50,446 bases of DNA from an uncultured Clostridia bacterium. Its GTDB lineage: Bacteria > Bacillota > Clostridia > TANB77 > CAG-508. Below the pieces are notes generated by a model that was given only the letters and a program-made list of their open reading frames with translations, searched no databases and had not been told where the DNA came from. Made by a program: the position numbers and the translations under genes. Below are positions 8,683-18,256 of this stretch, piece by piece (within the stretch, counting starts at the first letter, position 1; the number at the start of each line of letters is the position of its first letter). The stretch is from positions 1 through 50,446 of the forward strand of contig CANQTQ010000008.1 of the NCBI GenBank assembly GCA_947626765.1. Direction: 5' to 3'.

Positions 8683-8801
8683 TTTAATTCCTCCTTGCAT
8701 AATATGTTTATAAGGTTTATTTAATATATAAACATATTCTTTTTTTATAATCTATTTTTAGGAAAGCTTACTTTCCCTAGAAACAACTTTTGAATAAAGC
8801 T

Positions 8802-8830
8802 ATTTTAACACTTTATTTGATATTTTTCAA
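8802..8830 (-). promoter_or_regulatory. Promoter of the serS-engB transcript
   Basis: On the minus strand, TTGAAA (8830-8825) is 17 bases from TAAAAT (8807-8802). The leader to the serS start is about 115 bases and includes a small stem GGAAAG/CTTTCC (8761-8776), but no recognisable T-box. The remaining spacer up to 8932 contains only a 6-bp stem (TTCACA/TGTGAA, about 8876-8897). Confidence 0.7.
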
Positions 8831-8932
8831 TGTTATTTAAATAAAACATGAAATAAATGGGAATAATAGCTATTGTTCACACTTTAAGGTTGTGAATTGT
8901 AACGAATAAGTATATTTTATGAAAGGTATACA

Positions 8933-9781
8933 ATGAATTTAATTTTAGAATTTTTAAAATTTATTTTTTATACAACAATAATTGTATTAATATCTAAATA
9001 TTTTTTAGTTACAGTTCTAAGAAATTTAGCAGAAAGTTTAAATTTAAAGCCAAAAACAGTAGGAAACATTTCTGGAATAGCTACATCTGTACCAGAATTA
9101 TTAACAGTGTCTTTTTCGGCATTTACAGGGTTAATTTCTGCAAGTAGTTATAATATTATAAGCTCTAATGTTATCAATTTAATTCAATACCTAGCTACAA
9201 TATTTTTAAATAAAAATCAAAGAGTTCTAAGTAAAAAAGCAATTAAAATAGATTTAATTATGGCTATTTTTACAATTATTATTCCAGTATTATTTTTTAT
9301 ATTTAAAATAGATTTTTCTATTCAAATTGTTCCAATCTTTTTTCTGCTACTTTTGCTTTTTTACTTTATAAATAATAATTCTCATAAATTATACTTAAAC
9401 AAAACAACTGAGCAAGAAAAGAAAATACAAGAAGAACAAAAGTGGGTAAAAGGAAAGAAAAAAATAATTACAAAAAATATTATATTTTTAATATTAATAG
9501 CAATTTTTCTTTACTTTGTTGGAGACTTGCTAAGTAGTACATTAGAAAATTTAAATTCTATTTTTAATGTACCAGAGTGGTTTATAGGTATTTTACTTGG
9601 ATTTATAACAAGTATACCAGAATTAATTACTTTCTTAGAAGCCCAAAAACATTACAAATTAAACAAACAAAATATAGAAGATGGGGTAATAGAAGCTACT
9701 AACAATTTGCTAACATCTAATATTATAAATTTATTTGTAATACAATCACTTGGAATTATAATATATAGTATTGTTGAATAG
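8933..9781 (+). CDS. Sodium/calcium exchanger-type membrane antiporter (CaCA superfamily)
   Basis: This 282-residue integral membrane protein has the two inverted alpha-repeats of the Ca2+:cation antiporter superfamily. The first is GIATSVPELL with a following SSNVINL (about residues 46-85). The second is GFITSIPELI with SNIINL (about residues 220-270). The acidic Glu of each S-x-P-E motif is the expected ion ligand. A cytoplasmic, charged linker (about 150-180) separates the halves. Which cation it moves cannot be deduced. It is divergent from serS, and the following yaaL gene begins 66 bases later, so co-transcription is possible. The start ATG is preceded by GAAAGG. Confidence 0.85.
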   Translation: MNLILEFLKFIFYTTIIVLISKYFLVTVLRNLAESLNLKPKTVGNISGIATSVPELLTVSFSAFTGLISASSYNIISSNVINLIQYLATIFLNKNQRVLSKKAIKIDLIMAIFTIIIPVLFFIFKIDFSIQIVPIFFLLLLLFYFINNNSHKLYLNKTTEQEKKIQEEQKWVKGKKKIITKNIIFLILIAIFLYFVGDLLSSTLENLNSIFNVPEWFIGILLGFITSIPELITFLEAQKHYKLNKQNIEDGVIEATNNLLTSNIINLFVIQSLGIIIYSIVE

Positions 9782-9847
9782 AAAAATAAAATTTGGTATA
9801 TAATACTAAAAGTTTTAAAAAGCATAATCTAGAGGAGATGAAAGAAT

Positions 9848-10123
9848 ATGTACGAAAACTTTCAAAAAGAAAATTTATTTATTGAAAAAACAGAAGAAGA
9901 AAAGAAAGTTGAATTAATTAGTAGTGTATTAAAATCAAAAAAAGAATTAGATTTAGCTATAAAAAATTTTGAAACTGCAGAAGCAGGATTAGTAGACTAT
10001 TATATTTATCAAATTAAAGCTAGTAAAAGCAAATTAGATTTTTTAGTAAATAAGGCAAGAAAAGTAGGAATATCTTTAAATATGATTGAAGAATTATATT
10101 TTAAAGCTAATCAAGTAGGATAG
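9848..10123 (+). CDS. YaaL-like DUF2508 protein
   Basis: The product is a 91-residue, mostly helical, charged cytoplasmic protein matching the DUF2508 pattern (helical E/K-rich N-terminus, then LVDYYIYQIKASKSKLDFLVNKA). In Bacillus the homologue yaaL lies directly upstream of bofA, and the same order is kept here, which supports the call. Its molecular function is unknown. The ATG is preceded by AGAGGAGATGAAAG. A TATAAT box at 9799-9804 may start the transcript, but its -35 partner is poor (19-base spacing to TTGAAT). Confidence 0.85.
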   Translation: MYENFQKENLFIEKTEEEKKVELISSVLKSKKELDLAIKNFETAEAGLVDYYIYQIKASKSKLDFLVNKARKVGISLNMIEELYFKANQVG

Positions 10124-10180
10124 ATTGTCATATTTGTCCAAGTTATATCATAATGATTAATAAAGGTTTGGTGATATAAT

Positions 10181-10441
10181 TTGGATTTTTTTAATGTTTT
10201 TATTATTTTAGGCTGTATATTTGCTTTTTGGATAATAGGAAAAGTTTTTTCTATTCCATTAAAAGCCATTGGAAAGCTTATATTAAATTCTGTATTAGGA
10301 GGATTTTTAATTTTTATAATAAATTTAATAGGACAACTTTTTAACTTTCATATAGGTCTTAATGTAGTAACATCTTTATTAGTAGGAATTTTAGGAATTC
10401 CAGGAGCAATATTATTAATTATTTTAAAGGTTTTTATTTAA
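10181..10441 (+). CDS. bofA: Pro-sigma-K processing inhibitor BofA
   Basis: This 86-residue polytopic membrane protein of the BofA family in Bacillus holds the SpoIVFB protease inactive in the mother cell until the SigK checkpoint is passed. Three hydrophobic segments are visible. The family pattern (KAIGKLILNSVLGGFLIF followed by INLIG and GILGIPGAILL) is well kept. The start is TTG with GGTGA seven bases upstream. Gene order yaaL-bofA supports the identification and marks this organism's lineage as spore-forming. Whether this organism also keeps SpoIVFB and SigK cannot be seen here. Confidence 0.9.
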   Translation: MDFFNVFIILGCIFAFWIIGKVFSIPLKAIGKLILNSVLGGFLIFIINLIGQLFNFHIGLNVVTSLLVGILGIPGAILLIILKVFI

Positions 10442-10501
10442 AAGTTAAATGAAATCTAACAAAGCTAACAATCAAATAAGATTCTATGGAGATTTATTAG
10501 C

Positions 10502-10626
10502 TAACTTGCTTAAATAGTACTAGTTTTCTTGTTTTTCAAATGCCCGTTGCAAAAGAGAACTCAAAGAAGTAGAGTCAGAACGGGACCTTTCAAAACTGCG
10601 AAAAATAGTACTATTTAAGCAGGTTA
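10502..10626 (+). ncRNA. Long imperfect hairpin; candidate structured RNA or MITE
   Basis: Arms at 10502-10522 and 10606-10626 pair over 21 positions; as + strand RNA the only non-Watson-Crick pair is a U-G. Inside, UUUUC/GAAAA extends the stem, GUUUU/AAAAC may follow, then CCCGUU (10543-10548) pairs with AACGGG (10579-10584), and ACUC with GAGU near the tip. The U-G pair suggests a + strand RNA. It lies in the 359-base space between bofA and purA, about 55 bases before the purA promoter, has no T-run after it, and I match it to no known RNA family. Terminal inverted repeats of a MITE would look similar. Confidence 0.5.
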
Positions 10627-10679
10627 ATTATAAAACCCTTAATTTATAACTACAAAGACCATAATTTAGCCAATACCCC

Positions 10680-12075
<1,396 letters not shown>

Positions 12076-12114
12076 CATCTATTAAAAAAAATCTCTTTTA
12101 GAGATAAACAAAAG

Positions 12115-12147
12115 TCACCTTAAGCTAAATGCTTTAAGGTGATTTTT
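12115..12147. terminator. Intrinsic terminator between purA and glmS
   Basis: TCACCTTAA (12115-12123) pairs with TTAAGGTGA (12134-12142), followed by TTTTTG on the + strand. On the minus strand the same stem is followed by CTTTTGTTT, so it may serve both converging genes. Confidence 0.75.
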
Positions 12148-12162
12148 GAATTTAAAAAATTT

Positions 12163-14001
12163 TTATTCTACAGTAACAGATTTTGCTAAATTTCTTGGCT
12201 TATCTACATCTAGACCTTTATTTTTAGAAATATAATAAGCTAAAAGTTGAAGTGGAATTACTGAAAGCACAGGTGATATTAAATTATTAGTTTCAGGTAT
12301 ATTTATAATAAAATCAAAATTATTATTAGTTAATCTTTGATTTGTAATTACTAAAGTTTTAGCACCTCTTGATACTACTTCTTGAATATTGCTAATAGAT
12401 TTATCTACTAAATTATTATCTGTTAAAATTCCAATAACTGTAACATCATTTTCAATTAATGCAATTGGACCATGTTTTAATTCTCCAGAAGCGTATGCTT
12501 CAGAATGAATATATGAAATTTCTTTTAGTTTTAAAGAGCCCTCCATAGCTACATAGTAGTCATTTCCTCTGCCTAAGAAATACATATCTTTTTCAGTATA
12601 AATCTTATTAGCAAATTCCTTAATTTCAGTAACTTCATTTAATACAGCTTCTATTTTAGATGGAAGGTCTAATATATCAACTTTTAAACTATCTAAAACA
12701 TCCTTTTTACAGCTTTCTAAATTTTCTGCAAAATACATAGCTAAAATTACTAGTAATATTATTTGAGATGTGTAAGCTTTTGTAGAAGCCACAGCAATTT
12801 CTGGACCTGCATGTGTATATATGGTGTAATCTGCTACTCTTGTTATAGAACTTCCAATTACATTAGAAATTGCTATTGTTTTAGCTTTCTTTTCTTTTGC
12901 TAATTTTAATGCTGCTATTGTATCTGCAGTTTCTCCAGATTGACTAATAAATATGCAAAGTGTATTTTCATCAATAATAGGGTTTCTATAACGAAACTCA
13001 GATGCAATATCTACCCATGTAGGAATATTACATAACTTTTCAATTGCAACTTTACCAATTAAACCTGCGTGCATTGCTGTACCACAAGCTACAATATAAA
13101 TTTTGTTAACAGTTTTTAAATATTCTTTGCTTATATTAATATCATCAAAACAACATTTTTCTCCTAGTTTAAATCTAGTTCCAATTGTTTCACGAATAGA
13201 ATTTGGCTGCTCATATATTTCTTTTAACATATAGTCTTCATAGCCATTTTTTTCAGCAGCAGTTGCATCCCATTCAATACTTTTAATAGCTTTACTATGT
13301 TCTATTAAAGAATTATCAAAAAATTGAATATGGTCATTATAAATTACGGCATATTCGTAATCATCTAGTAAATAAAAATTCTTTGTATATGATAAAATAG
13401 CTGGAATATCAGAAGAAATAAAATTTTCTTCTTTGCTTGTTCCAATTACTAGAGGACTATCTTTTCTAACTACAATTACTCTATCAGGGTATAAGTTAGA
13501 AATAACTTCAATAGCATAACTACCTTTTAAATCATCAACAGCTGATTTTACGGCTCTTAAAAATTTGTCATCATCAGATATACCATTTGTATAATAGTAA
13601 TGAATTAAATTAGGAATTACTTCTGTATCTGTTTGAGACAAAAATTTATAACCTTTACTGCATAGAAACTCTTTTAATTCATTATAATTTTCAATTATTC
13701 CATTATGTACAACTGCAAATTGTTTGCTATTATCTAAATGTGGGTGAGAATTTTCTTTTGATGGTTTTCCATGAGTTGCCCATCTTGTATGAGCAATTCC
13801 AATAGAACTTGTTAATGTATTTATTTCTGGTATTTTACTTAAATTAGCAACTCTACCTTTATCTTTTAATACACAAATTTCGTTATTTTCAATTACAGCA
13901 ATACCTGCTGAATCATATCCTCTATATTCTAAGCTTAACAAACCATTTATTAAAATAGGAGTAGCTTTTTTATTTCCAATATAACCTACAATTCCACACA
14001 T
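12163..14001 (-). CDS. glmS: Glutamine--fructose-6-phosphate aminotransferase (isomerizing)
   Basis: This enzyme makes glucosamine-6-phosphate from fructose-6-phosphate and glutamine, the entry step for peptidoglycan and teichoic-type polymers. The start at 14001 gives MCGIVGYIG, so the catalytic Cys is exposed after Met removal; GGAGG lies upstream. The N-terminal glutaminase domain (RGYDSAGI, HTRWATHGKP, NGIIENY) is followed by two SIS sugar-isomerase domains (CGTAMHAG, SQSGETADT, STKAYTSQ). The hallmark C-terminus DVDKPRNLAKSVTVE is intact. The product has 612 residues, normal for the family. The leader from the promoter at 14035-14063 is short, so there is no room for a glmS ribozyme. It is divergent from uvrC. 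Confidence 0.96.
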   Translation of the reverse strand: MCGIVGYIGNKKATPILINGLLSLEYRGYDSAGIAVIENNEICVLKDKGRVANLSKIPEINTLTSSIGIAHTRWATHGKPSKENSHPHLDNSKQFAVVHNGIIENYNELKEFLCSKGYKFLSQTDTEVIPNLIHYYYTNGISDDDKFLRAVKSAVDDLKGSYAIEVISNLYPDRVIVVRKDSPLVIGTSKEENFISSDIPAILSYTKNFYLLDDYEYAVIYNDHIQFFDNSLIEHSKAIKSIEWDATAAEKNGYEDYMLKEIYEQPNSIRETIGTRFKLGEKCCFDDINISKEYLKTVNKIYIVACGTAMHAGLIGKVAIEKLCNIPTWVDIASEFRYRNPIIDENTLCIFISQSGETADTIAALKLAKEKKAKTIAISNVIGSSITRVADYTIYTHAGPEIAVASTKAYTSQIILLVILAMYFAENLESCKKDVLDSLKVDILDLPSKIEAVLNEVTEIKEFANKIYTEKDMYFLGRGNDYYVAMEGSLKLKEISYIHSEAYASGELKHGPIALIENDVTVIGILTDNNLVDKSISNIQEVVSRGAKTLVITNQRLTNNNFDFIINIPETNNLISPVLSVIPLQLLAYYISKNKGLDVDKPRNLAKSVTVE

Positions 14002-14034
14002 AAAAACCTCCATATAAATTTAACTATACATACT

Positions 14035-14063
14035 ATATTACTATAAAAAATAAAATGTGTCAA
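14035..14063 (-). promoter_or_regulatory. Promoter of glmS
   Basis: On the minus strand, TTGACA (14063-14058) is 17 bases from TAATAT (14040-14035). It lies back-to-back with the uvrC promoter, whose -35 box begins 5 bases away. Confidence 0.78.
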
Positions 14064-14067
14064 AAAA

Positions 14068-14096
14068 TTGTAAAAGTTTAGTATTTGTGCTACAAT
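14068..14096 (+). promoter_or_regulatory. Promoter of uvrC
   Basis: TTGTAA (14068-14073) and TACAAT (14091-14096) are 17 bases apart. Because the -10 box ends at 14096, translation must start downstream, which fixes the TTG at 14127 as the uvrC start. Confidence 0.75.
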
Positions 14097-14126
14097 ACAT
14101 ATTATAAAAATAAGGGGGCTACTATA

Positions 14127-15923
14127 TTGTTTAACATAGAACAAGAATTAAAAAAATTACCAAACAAACCTGGCGTTTATATTATGAAAGATAAAAATGA
14201 CCATATTATTTATGTTGGGAAAGCCATTTCTTTAAAAAATAGAGTTAGACAATATTTTAGAAAAACTAACAAAACAAAAAGAATTGAAAATATGGTAGCT
14301 TTAATAGACCATTTTGAATATATTGTTACAGATAATGAATCAGAAGCTTTAATTTTAGAGTGTAATTTAATTAAGAAAAATATGCCTAAATTTAATGTTT
14401 TACTTAAAGATGATAAAACATATCCGTATATTAAAATAAATGTAAAAGCGGATTTTCCAGATATATATTTAACTCGTAAAATATTAAATGATGGAGCTAG
14501 ATACTTTGGACCTTATGCAAGTAGTGGTAGTGCAAAAGAAATGATAGACTTTATTAAGTCAAAGTTTCAAATTAGGCAATGTAAAAACTTTAAATATAAA
14601 GATAGAGCATGTTTAAATTATCATATAAAAAAATGTAGTGGTCCATGTATAGGTAAAATTTCAAAAGAAGATTATAGAAAACAAATAAATCAGATTATTA
14701 GCATATTAGATGGAAATACATCTTTAGTTATAAAAGAATTAAATAATGAAATGCAAGAGTTTTCTAAAAATTTAAATTTTGAAAAAGCAGCAGAGATAAG
14801 AAACAAAATACTTGCAATTCAAAAAATTACAGAAGAAAGACAAAAAGTATCTAACATTTCAGAGTTTGATATTGATGTTATAGGAATTGCAAAAAGCTCA
14901 GTAGAAGTCTGTGTAGAGCTATTTTTAATTCGTAATAGAAAAATGGTAGAAAGACGCCACTACTTTTTTGAAGATTTACAAGATGAAGTAGATAAAGAAA
15001 TTCTTTCTAACTTTATAAAACAATATTATATAGATAACATGTTACTTCCAAACAAAATAATGATAAGGGAAGAAATTGAAGATAAAGAATTAATTGAAGA
15101 GTGGCTTTCAAAACAAGCTGGAAGAAAAGTAGAAATAAAGGCACCTAAAAAAGGTGAGAAATTAAAATTAGTGGAAATGGCAGAAAAAAATGCTAGTATT
15201 ACTCTTCAAAATAAAGAAGGAGAAAAATATAGTTTAATAAAAGAGCTAAAAGAAGTTTTACACTTAGAAAAGATGCCAAGAAAGATTGAAGGCTATGATA
15301 TTTCAAACTTATCTGGAGAATATATTGTTTCTGCCATGTGTGTTTTGAAAGATGGAGAAATAAATAAAGGTTTATCTCGCAAGTTTAAAATAAAAAGTGT
15401 ATTAGATCAAGATGACTCTAAATGTATGTGGGAGGTAATAAAAAGAAGACTAAGACATTCAATAGAAGAACCAAGTGGATCTTTTGGAAAGCTTCCAGAT
15501 GTAATTTTTGTAGATGGTGGTATAACTCAAATTAATGTAGCTAAGCAGGCAATGTCTGAGCTTGACCTTTTCATCCCGGTTTATGGCATGGTAAAAGATA
15601 ATAAACACCGTACTAGAGCATTAATAGATGAAAATAGAAATGAAATAAAGTTATCTGAAAATTTAATGAATAGAATAACAGCTTTTCAAGATACAATTCA
15701 CGATACAGCTATTTCTTATCATAGAAAATTAAGAGATAAGCAAATAACAAATTCTGCATTAAATCAAATTGATGGAATAGGTGAAGCTAGAAAAAATGCT
15801 TTACTTAAAAAGTTTGGCACAATTTCTAATATTAAAAATGCAAGTATTGAAGAAATAACACAAATTTCTGGAATAAATGAGAAACTTGCTCAAAAAATAA
15901 AAGACGCACTCGAAAAAACATAA
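14127..15923 (+). CDS. uvrC: Excinuclease ABC subunit C
   Basis: UvrC makes the two incisions around damaged DNA in nucleotide-excision repair, after UvrA and UvrB. The N-terminal GIY-YIG nuclease domain (PGVYIMKD, YVGKAISLKNRVRQYF) makes the 3' cut. A UVR motif (NFEKAAEIRNKI, about residue 215) binds UvrB. The C-terminal RNase H-like half (EGYDISNLSGE, VFVDGG) and tandem helix-hairpin-helix (IDGIGEARKNALLKKFG and ISGINEKLAQKI) make the 5' cut. The TTG start at 14127 follows AAGGGGG and sits downstream of the promoter; an in-frame ATG at 14085 overlaps the -10 box. The product has 598 residues, full length. Confidence 0.95.
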   Translation: MFNIEQELKKLPNKPGVYIMKDKNDHIIYVGKAISLKNRVRQYFRKTNKTKRIENMVALIDHFEYIVTDNESEALILECNLIKKNMPKFNVLLKDDKTYPYIKINVKADFPDIYLTRKILNDGARYFGPYASSGSAKEMIDFIKSKFQIRQCKNFKYKDRACLNYHIKKCSGPCIGKISKEDYRKQINQIISILDGNTSLVIKELNNEMQEFSKNLNFEKAAEIRNKILAIQKITEERQKVSNISEFDIDVIGIAKSSVEVCVELFLIRNRKMVERRHYFFEDLQDEVDKEILSNFIKQYYIDNMLLPNKIMIREEIEDKELIEEWLSKQAGRKVEIKAPKKGEKLKLVEMAEKNASITLQNKEGEKYSLIKELKEVLHLEKMPRKIEGYDISNLSGEYIVSAMCVLKDGEINKGLSRKFKIKSVLDQDDSKCMWEVIKRRLRHSIEEPSGSFGKLPDVIFVDGGITQINVAKQAMSELDLFIPVYGMVKDNKHRTRALIDENRNEIKLSENLMNRITAFQDTIHDTAISYHRKLRDKQITNSALNQIDGIGEARKNALLKKFGTISNIKNASIEEITQISGINEKLAQKIKDALEKT

Positions 15924-16003
15924 AATTTGTATTACGATTTTAGGAATAAATTACAAAACCTAATCATATATTTTTAAAAGAAAATATATTTTAGGGGGAT
16001 TTT

Positions 16004-16213
16004 ATGGAATACACAAAAGATTTAATTTTAAATGTTAATATGAAAGATGTTAAACACAAAATAAAAAAAGGTAAAACTAGCTGGACAAGCAGTATTTTAA
16101 ACAGTATTAAAAAGCATAAAACAATAACTATTGCTACAATAAGCTTGAGCCTATTTATTGCAATAGATATAGCTTTACTTACAAATTTTATGTATTTACT
16201 TACAAGTATTTAA
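16004..16213 (+). CDS. Small single-pass membrane protein of unknown function
   Basis: I do not recognise this 69-residue protein. It has a Lys-rich N-terminal half (residues 1-40) and one hydrophobic segment at about 41-66 (ITIATISLSLFIAIDIALL), so it is probably membrane anchored with the basic part inside. The ATG is preceded by TAGGGGGA at good spacing, and the AT-rich codon use matches the neighbours, which supports translation. It lies between uvrC and an RNA methyltransferase gene on the same strand. Confidence 0.7.
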   Translation: MEYTKDLILNVNMKDVKHKIKKGKTSWTSSILNSIKKHKTITIATISLSLFIAIDIALLTNFMYLLTSI

Positions 16214-16291
16214 AAAAGGTTTATAGGTAAATCCTGCTAAAAAACCTAAATATATTAAGGAATTAGGAAGAACCTAATAAAATAGAAAAAA

Positions 16292-17176
16292 ATGGATGTA
16301 GCAAATAATTGGAAAGATTATGAAATATTAGATATGGCAGATGGAGTAAAACTAGAAAGATGGAAAAACATTATTTTATCAAGACCTGATCCACAAATTA
16401 TATGGAAGGAAAAGAGCTTTCCTGAAAAGTGGAAAAATGTAAATGCAACTTACCATAGAAGTTCATCAGGTGGTGGTGGCTGGAGGTACGAAAAAAAAGT
16501 ACCAGAAGCTTGGCAAATACAATATAAAAACTTAACATTTAATATTAAGCCTATGGGATTTAAACACACAGGCTTATTTCCTGAACAAGCAGTTAATTGG
16601 GATTGGATGATTTCTAAAATTCAAAAAGAAAAAAGACCAATTAAAGTTTTAAATTTATTTGCTTATACAGGAGGAGCAACAGTAGCATGTAGCTATGCTG
16701 GTGCTGAAGTTTGCCATGTAGATAGTTCAAAAGGAATGGTAACATGGGCAAAAGAAAATATACAAGCTTCAGGTCTTCAAAACAACCCAGTTAGATTTAT
16801 TGTTGATGATGTATTTAAATTTGTTAATCGTGAAATACGTAGAGGTAATAAATATGATGCAATAATAATGGATCCACCATCTTATGGGAGAGGTACTAAT
16901 GGAGAAGTTTGGAAATTTGAAGAAAATTTAACAGAGTTAGTAGAATTATGCTCTAAAGTTTTATCTGATAATCCATTATTTTTCTTAATTAATTCATATA
17001 CTACTGGAATTTCTAGTACTGTATTAGAAAATATTTTAAGGCTAACTATTAATAAAACGTATGAAGGAAAAGTTTCTAGTGGTGAATTAGGCTTACCAAT
17101 GACAGATTCTAAATTAATACTTCCTTGTGGAATTTATGGTCGATGGGAAAATTGTAACTTTAAGGATATTAGTTAA
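16292..17176 (+). CDS. Class I SAM-dependent methyltransferase, RlmI-like
   Basis: This 294-residue cytoplasmic methyltransferase is of the type that modifies C5 of cytosine in 23S rRNA (RlmI/RlmK-related core). The SAM-binding motif is NLFAYTGGATVA (about residues 129-140) and the acidic motif is CHVDSSKG. The catalytic NPPY-equivalent is DPPSYGRG. It lacks an obvious N-terminal PUA domain, so it is a shorter relative and the exact target base is uncertain. It is followed 92 bases later by a pseudouridine synthase, which fits an RNA-modification pair. The ATG start lacks a strong binding site; GAAGAACC lies upstream. Confidence 0.82.
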   Translation: MDVANNWKDYEILDMADGVKLERWKNIILSRPDPQIIWKEKSFPEKWKNVNATYHRSSSGGGGWRYEKKVPEAWQIQYKNLTFNIKPMGFKHTGLFPEQAVNWDWMISKIQKEKRPIKVLNLFAYTGGATVACSYAGAEVCHVDSSKGMVTWAKENIQASGLQNNPVRFIVDDVFKFVNREIRRGNKYDAIIMDPPSYGRGTNGEVWKFEENLTELVELCSKVLSDNPLFFLINSYTTGISSTVLENILRLTINKTYEGKVSSGELGLPMTDSKLILPCGIYGRWENCNFKDIS

Positions 17177-17268
17177 AATAACAATACATCGTTTTTGAAA
17201 TAGAGGTTATATTAAAACAAATATTACATTAGCAAGTAATTTCAAAAATATAAAAATAAGGAGCAAAA

Positions 17269-17958
17269 ATGGAGCAAATAAAAGTAATTTATGAAGACAA
17301 TCATATAATAGTTGTAGAAAAGCCAGTAAATATTCCATCACAAGCAGATAAAACAGAAGATATAGATATGCTAACCTTAATAAAAAACTATTTAAAAGAA
17401 AAGTATAATAAGCCAGGTAATGTATATTTAGGCTTAATACATAGGCTAGATAGACCAGTTGGTGGAGTAATGGTATTTGCAAAAACTTCTAAAGCAGCTA
17501 CAAGACTTAGTGAGCAAGTGCGAGAAAAAAAGCTTCAAAAAACATATTTAGTAATAGTAAACGGAAAAATGGAAAAACAAAAAGATACACTTGAAGATTA
17601 TTTACTAAAAAATGAAAAAAATAATATAAGTAAAGTTGTAAAAGAAGGAACTAAGAATAGCAAACTTGCTATTCTAGATTATGAAGTTTTAAAATATGAT
17701 GAAGAAATTAATTTATCAGTCTTAAAAATTGCACTTCATACAGGTAGACATCATCAAATAAGAGTTCAATTATCTAGTAGAAATCATAGTATTTATGGTG
17801 ACCAAAAATATGGAGGAAGAGGACACGGAAAACAAATTGCTCTTTGGGCTTATAAGCTTCAAATTTATCATCCAATAACAAATGAGCCTTTAACATTTTG
17901 TTCTATTCCAAATTTTATTGGTAGTTGGAAAATATTAGAAGATTGTAACATTACTTAA
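17269..17958 (+). CDS. RluA-family pseudouridine synthase
   Basis: This enzyme converts uridine to pseudouridine in ribosomal (or transfer) RNA. The catalytic motif HRLDRPVGGVMVFAKT holds the nucleophilic Asp at about residue 65. The GRHHQIRVQL and GDQKYGG motifs of the RluA family follow. At 229 residues it has no N-terminal S4 domain, so it resembles the short RluA-like proteins of Firmicutes, not RluD. The target is not deducible. AAGGAGC precedes the ATG. The 298 bases after this gene hold no gene I can support, only AT-rich sequence and the promoter of the next operon. Confidence 0.88.
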   Translation: MEQIKVIYEDNHIIVVEKPVNIPSQADKTEDIDMLTLIKNYLKEKYNKPGNVYLGLIHRLDRPVGGVMVFAKTSKAATRLSEQVREKKLQKTYLVIVNGKMEKQKDTLEDYLLKNEKNNISKVVKEGTKNSKLAILDYEVLKYDEEINLSVLKIALHTGRHHQIRVQLSSRNHSIYGDQKYGGRGHGKQIALWAYKLQIYHPITNEPLTFCSIPNFIGSWKILEDCNIT

Positions 17959-18194
17959 AATATATAATACTTAGAAAATAACTATTTTATATATTGCACT
18001 ATTATTATATATTTCGCACTGTTTTGAATTTAGAGAGCATTTGTTACTTCTTGCATATCCTAAGTAAATTACTAAAAAGAAAGCATGCAGTAATTCATAC
18101 ACCTATGCGGTTCGGATGAAAAACAGAAGAAATATATAATAATAGTGTAATACACAATTATTTATTTCTTATAAAAACTTTTTTAAGTCAAAAC

Positions 18195-18223
18195 TTGCAA
18201 ACTATTCCTATACATGATAATAT
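18195..18223 (+). promoter_or_regulatory. Promoter of the teichoic-acid-type operon
   Basis: TTGCAA (18195-18200), 17-base spacer, TAATAT (18218-18223). It would drive the four-gene operon 18257-23928, whose genes are 12-15 bases apart. Confidence 0.7.
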
Positions 18224-18256
18224 TATTAACAGTAAATATAAATAAAAAGGAATAGT

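Noticed and set aside
8683..8800. T-box leader of serS (and of gltX at 4324-4405)
   Set aside because: No T-box sequence (AGGGTGGNACCGCG type) or antiterminator is visible in either leader.
10502..10626. 6S RNA or SRP RNA
   Set aside because: It is too short and lacks the open central bubble of 6S and the conserved SRP loop sequences.
14002..14034. glmS ribozyme in the glmS leader
   Set aside because: The promoter lies only about 35-60 bases before the start codon, leaving no room for the ribozyme.
18001..18194. tRNA-like GGTTCGG sequence at about 18108
   Set aside because: No acceptor stem, anticodon arm or overall cloverleaf can be formed around it.
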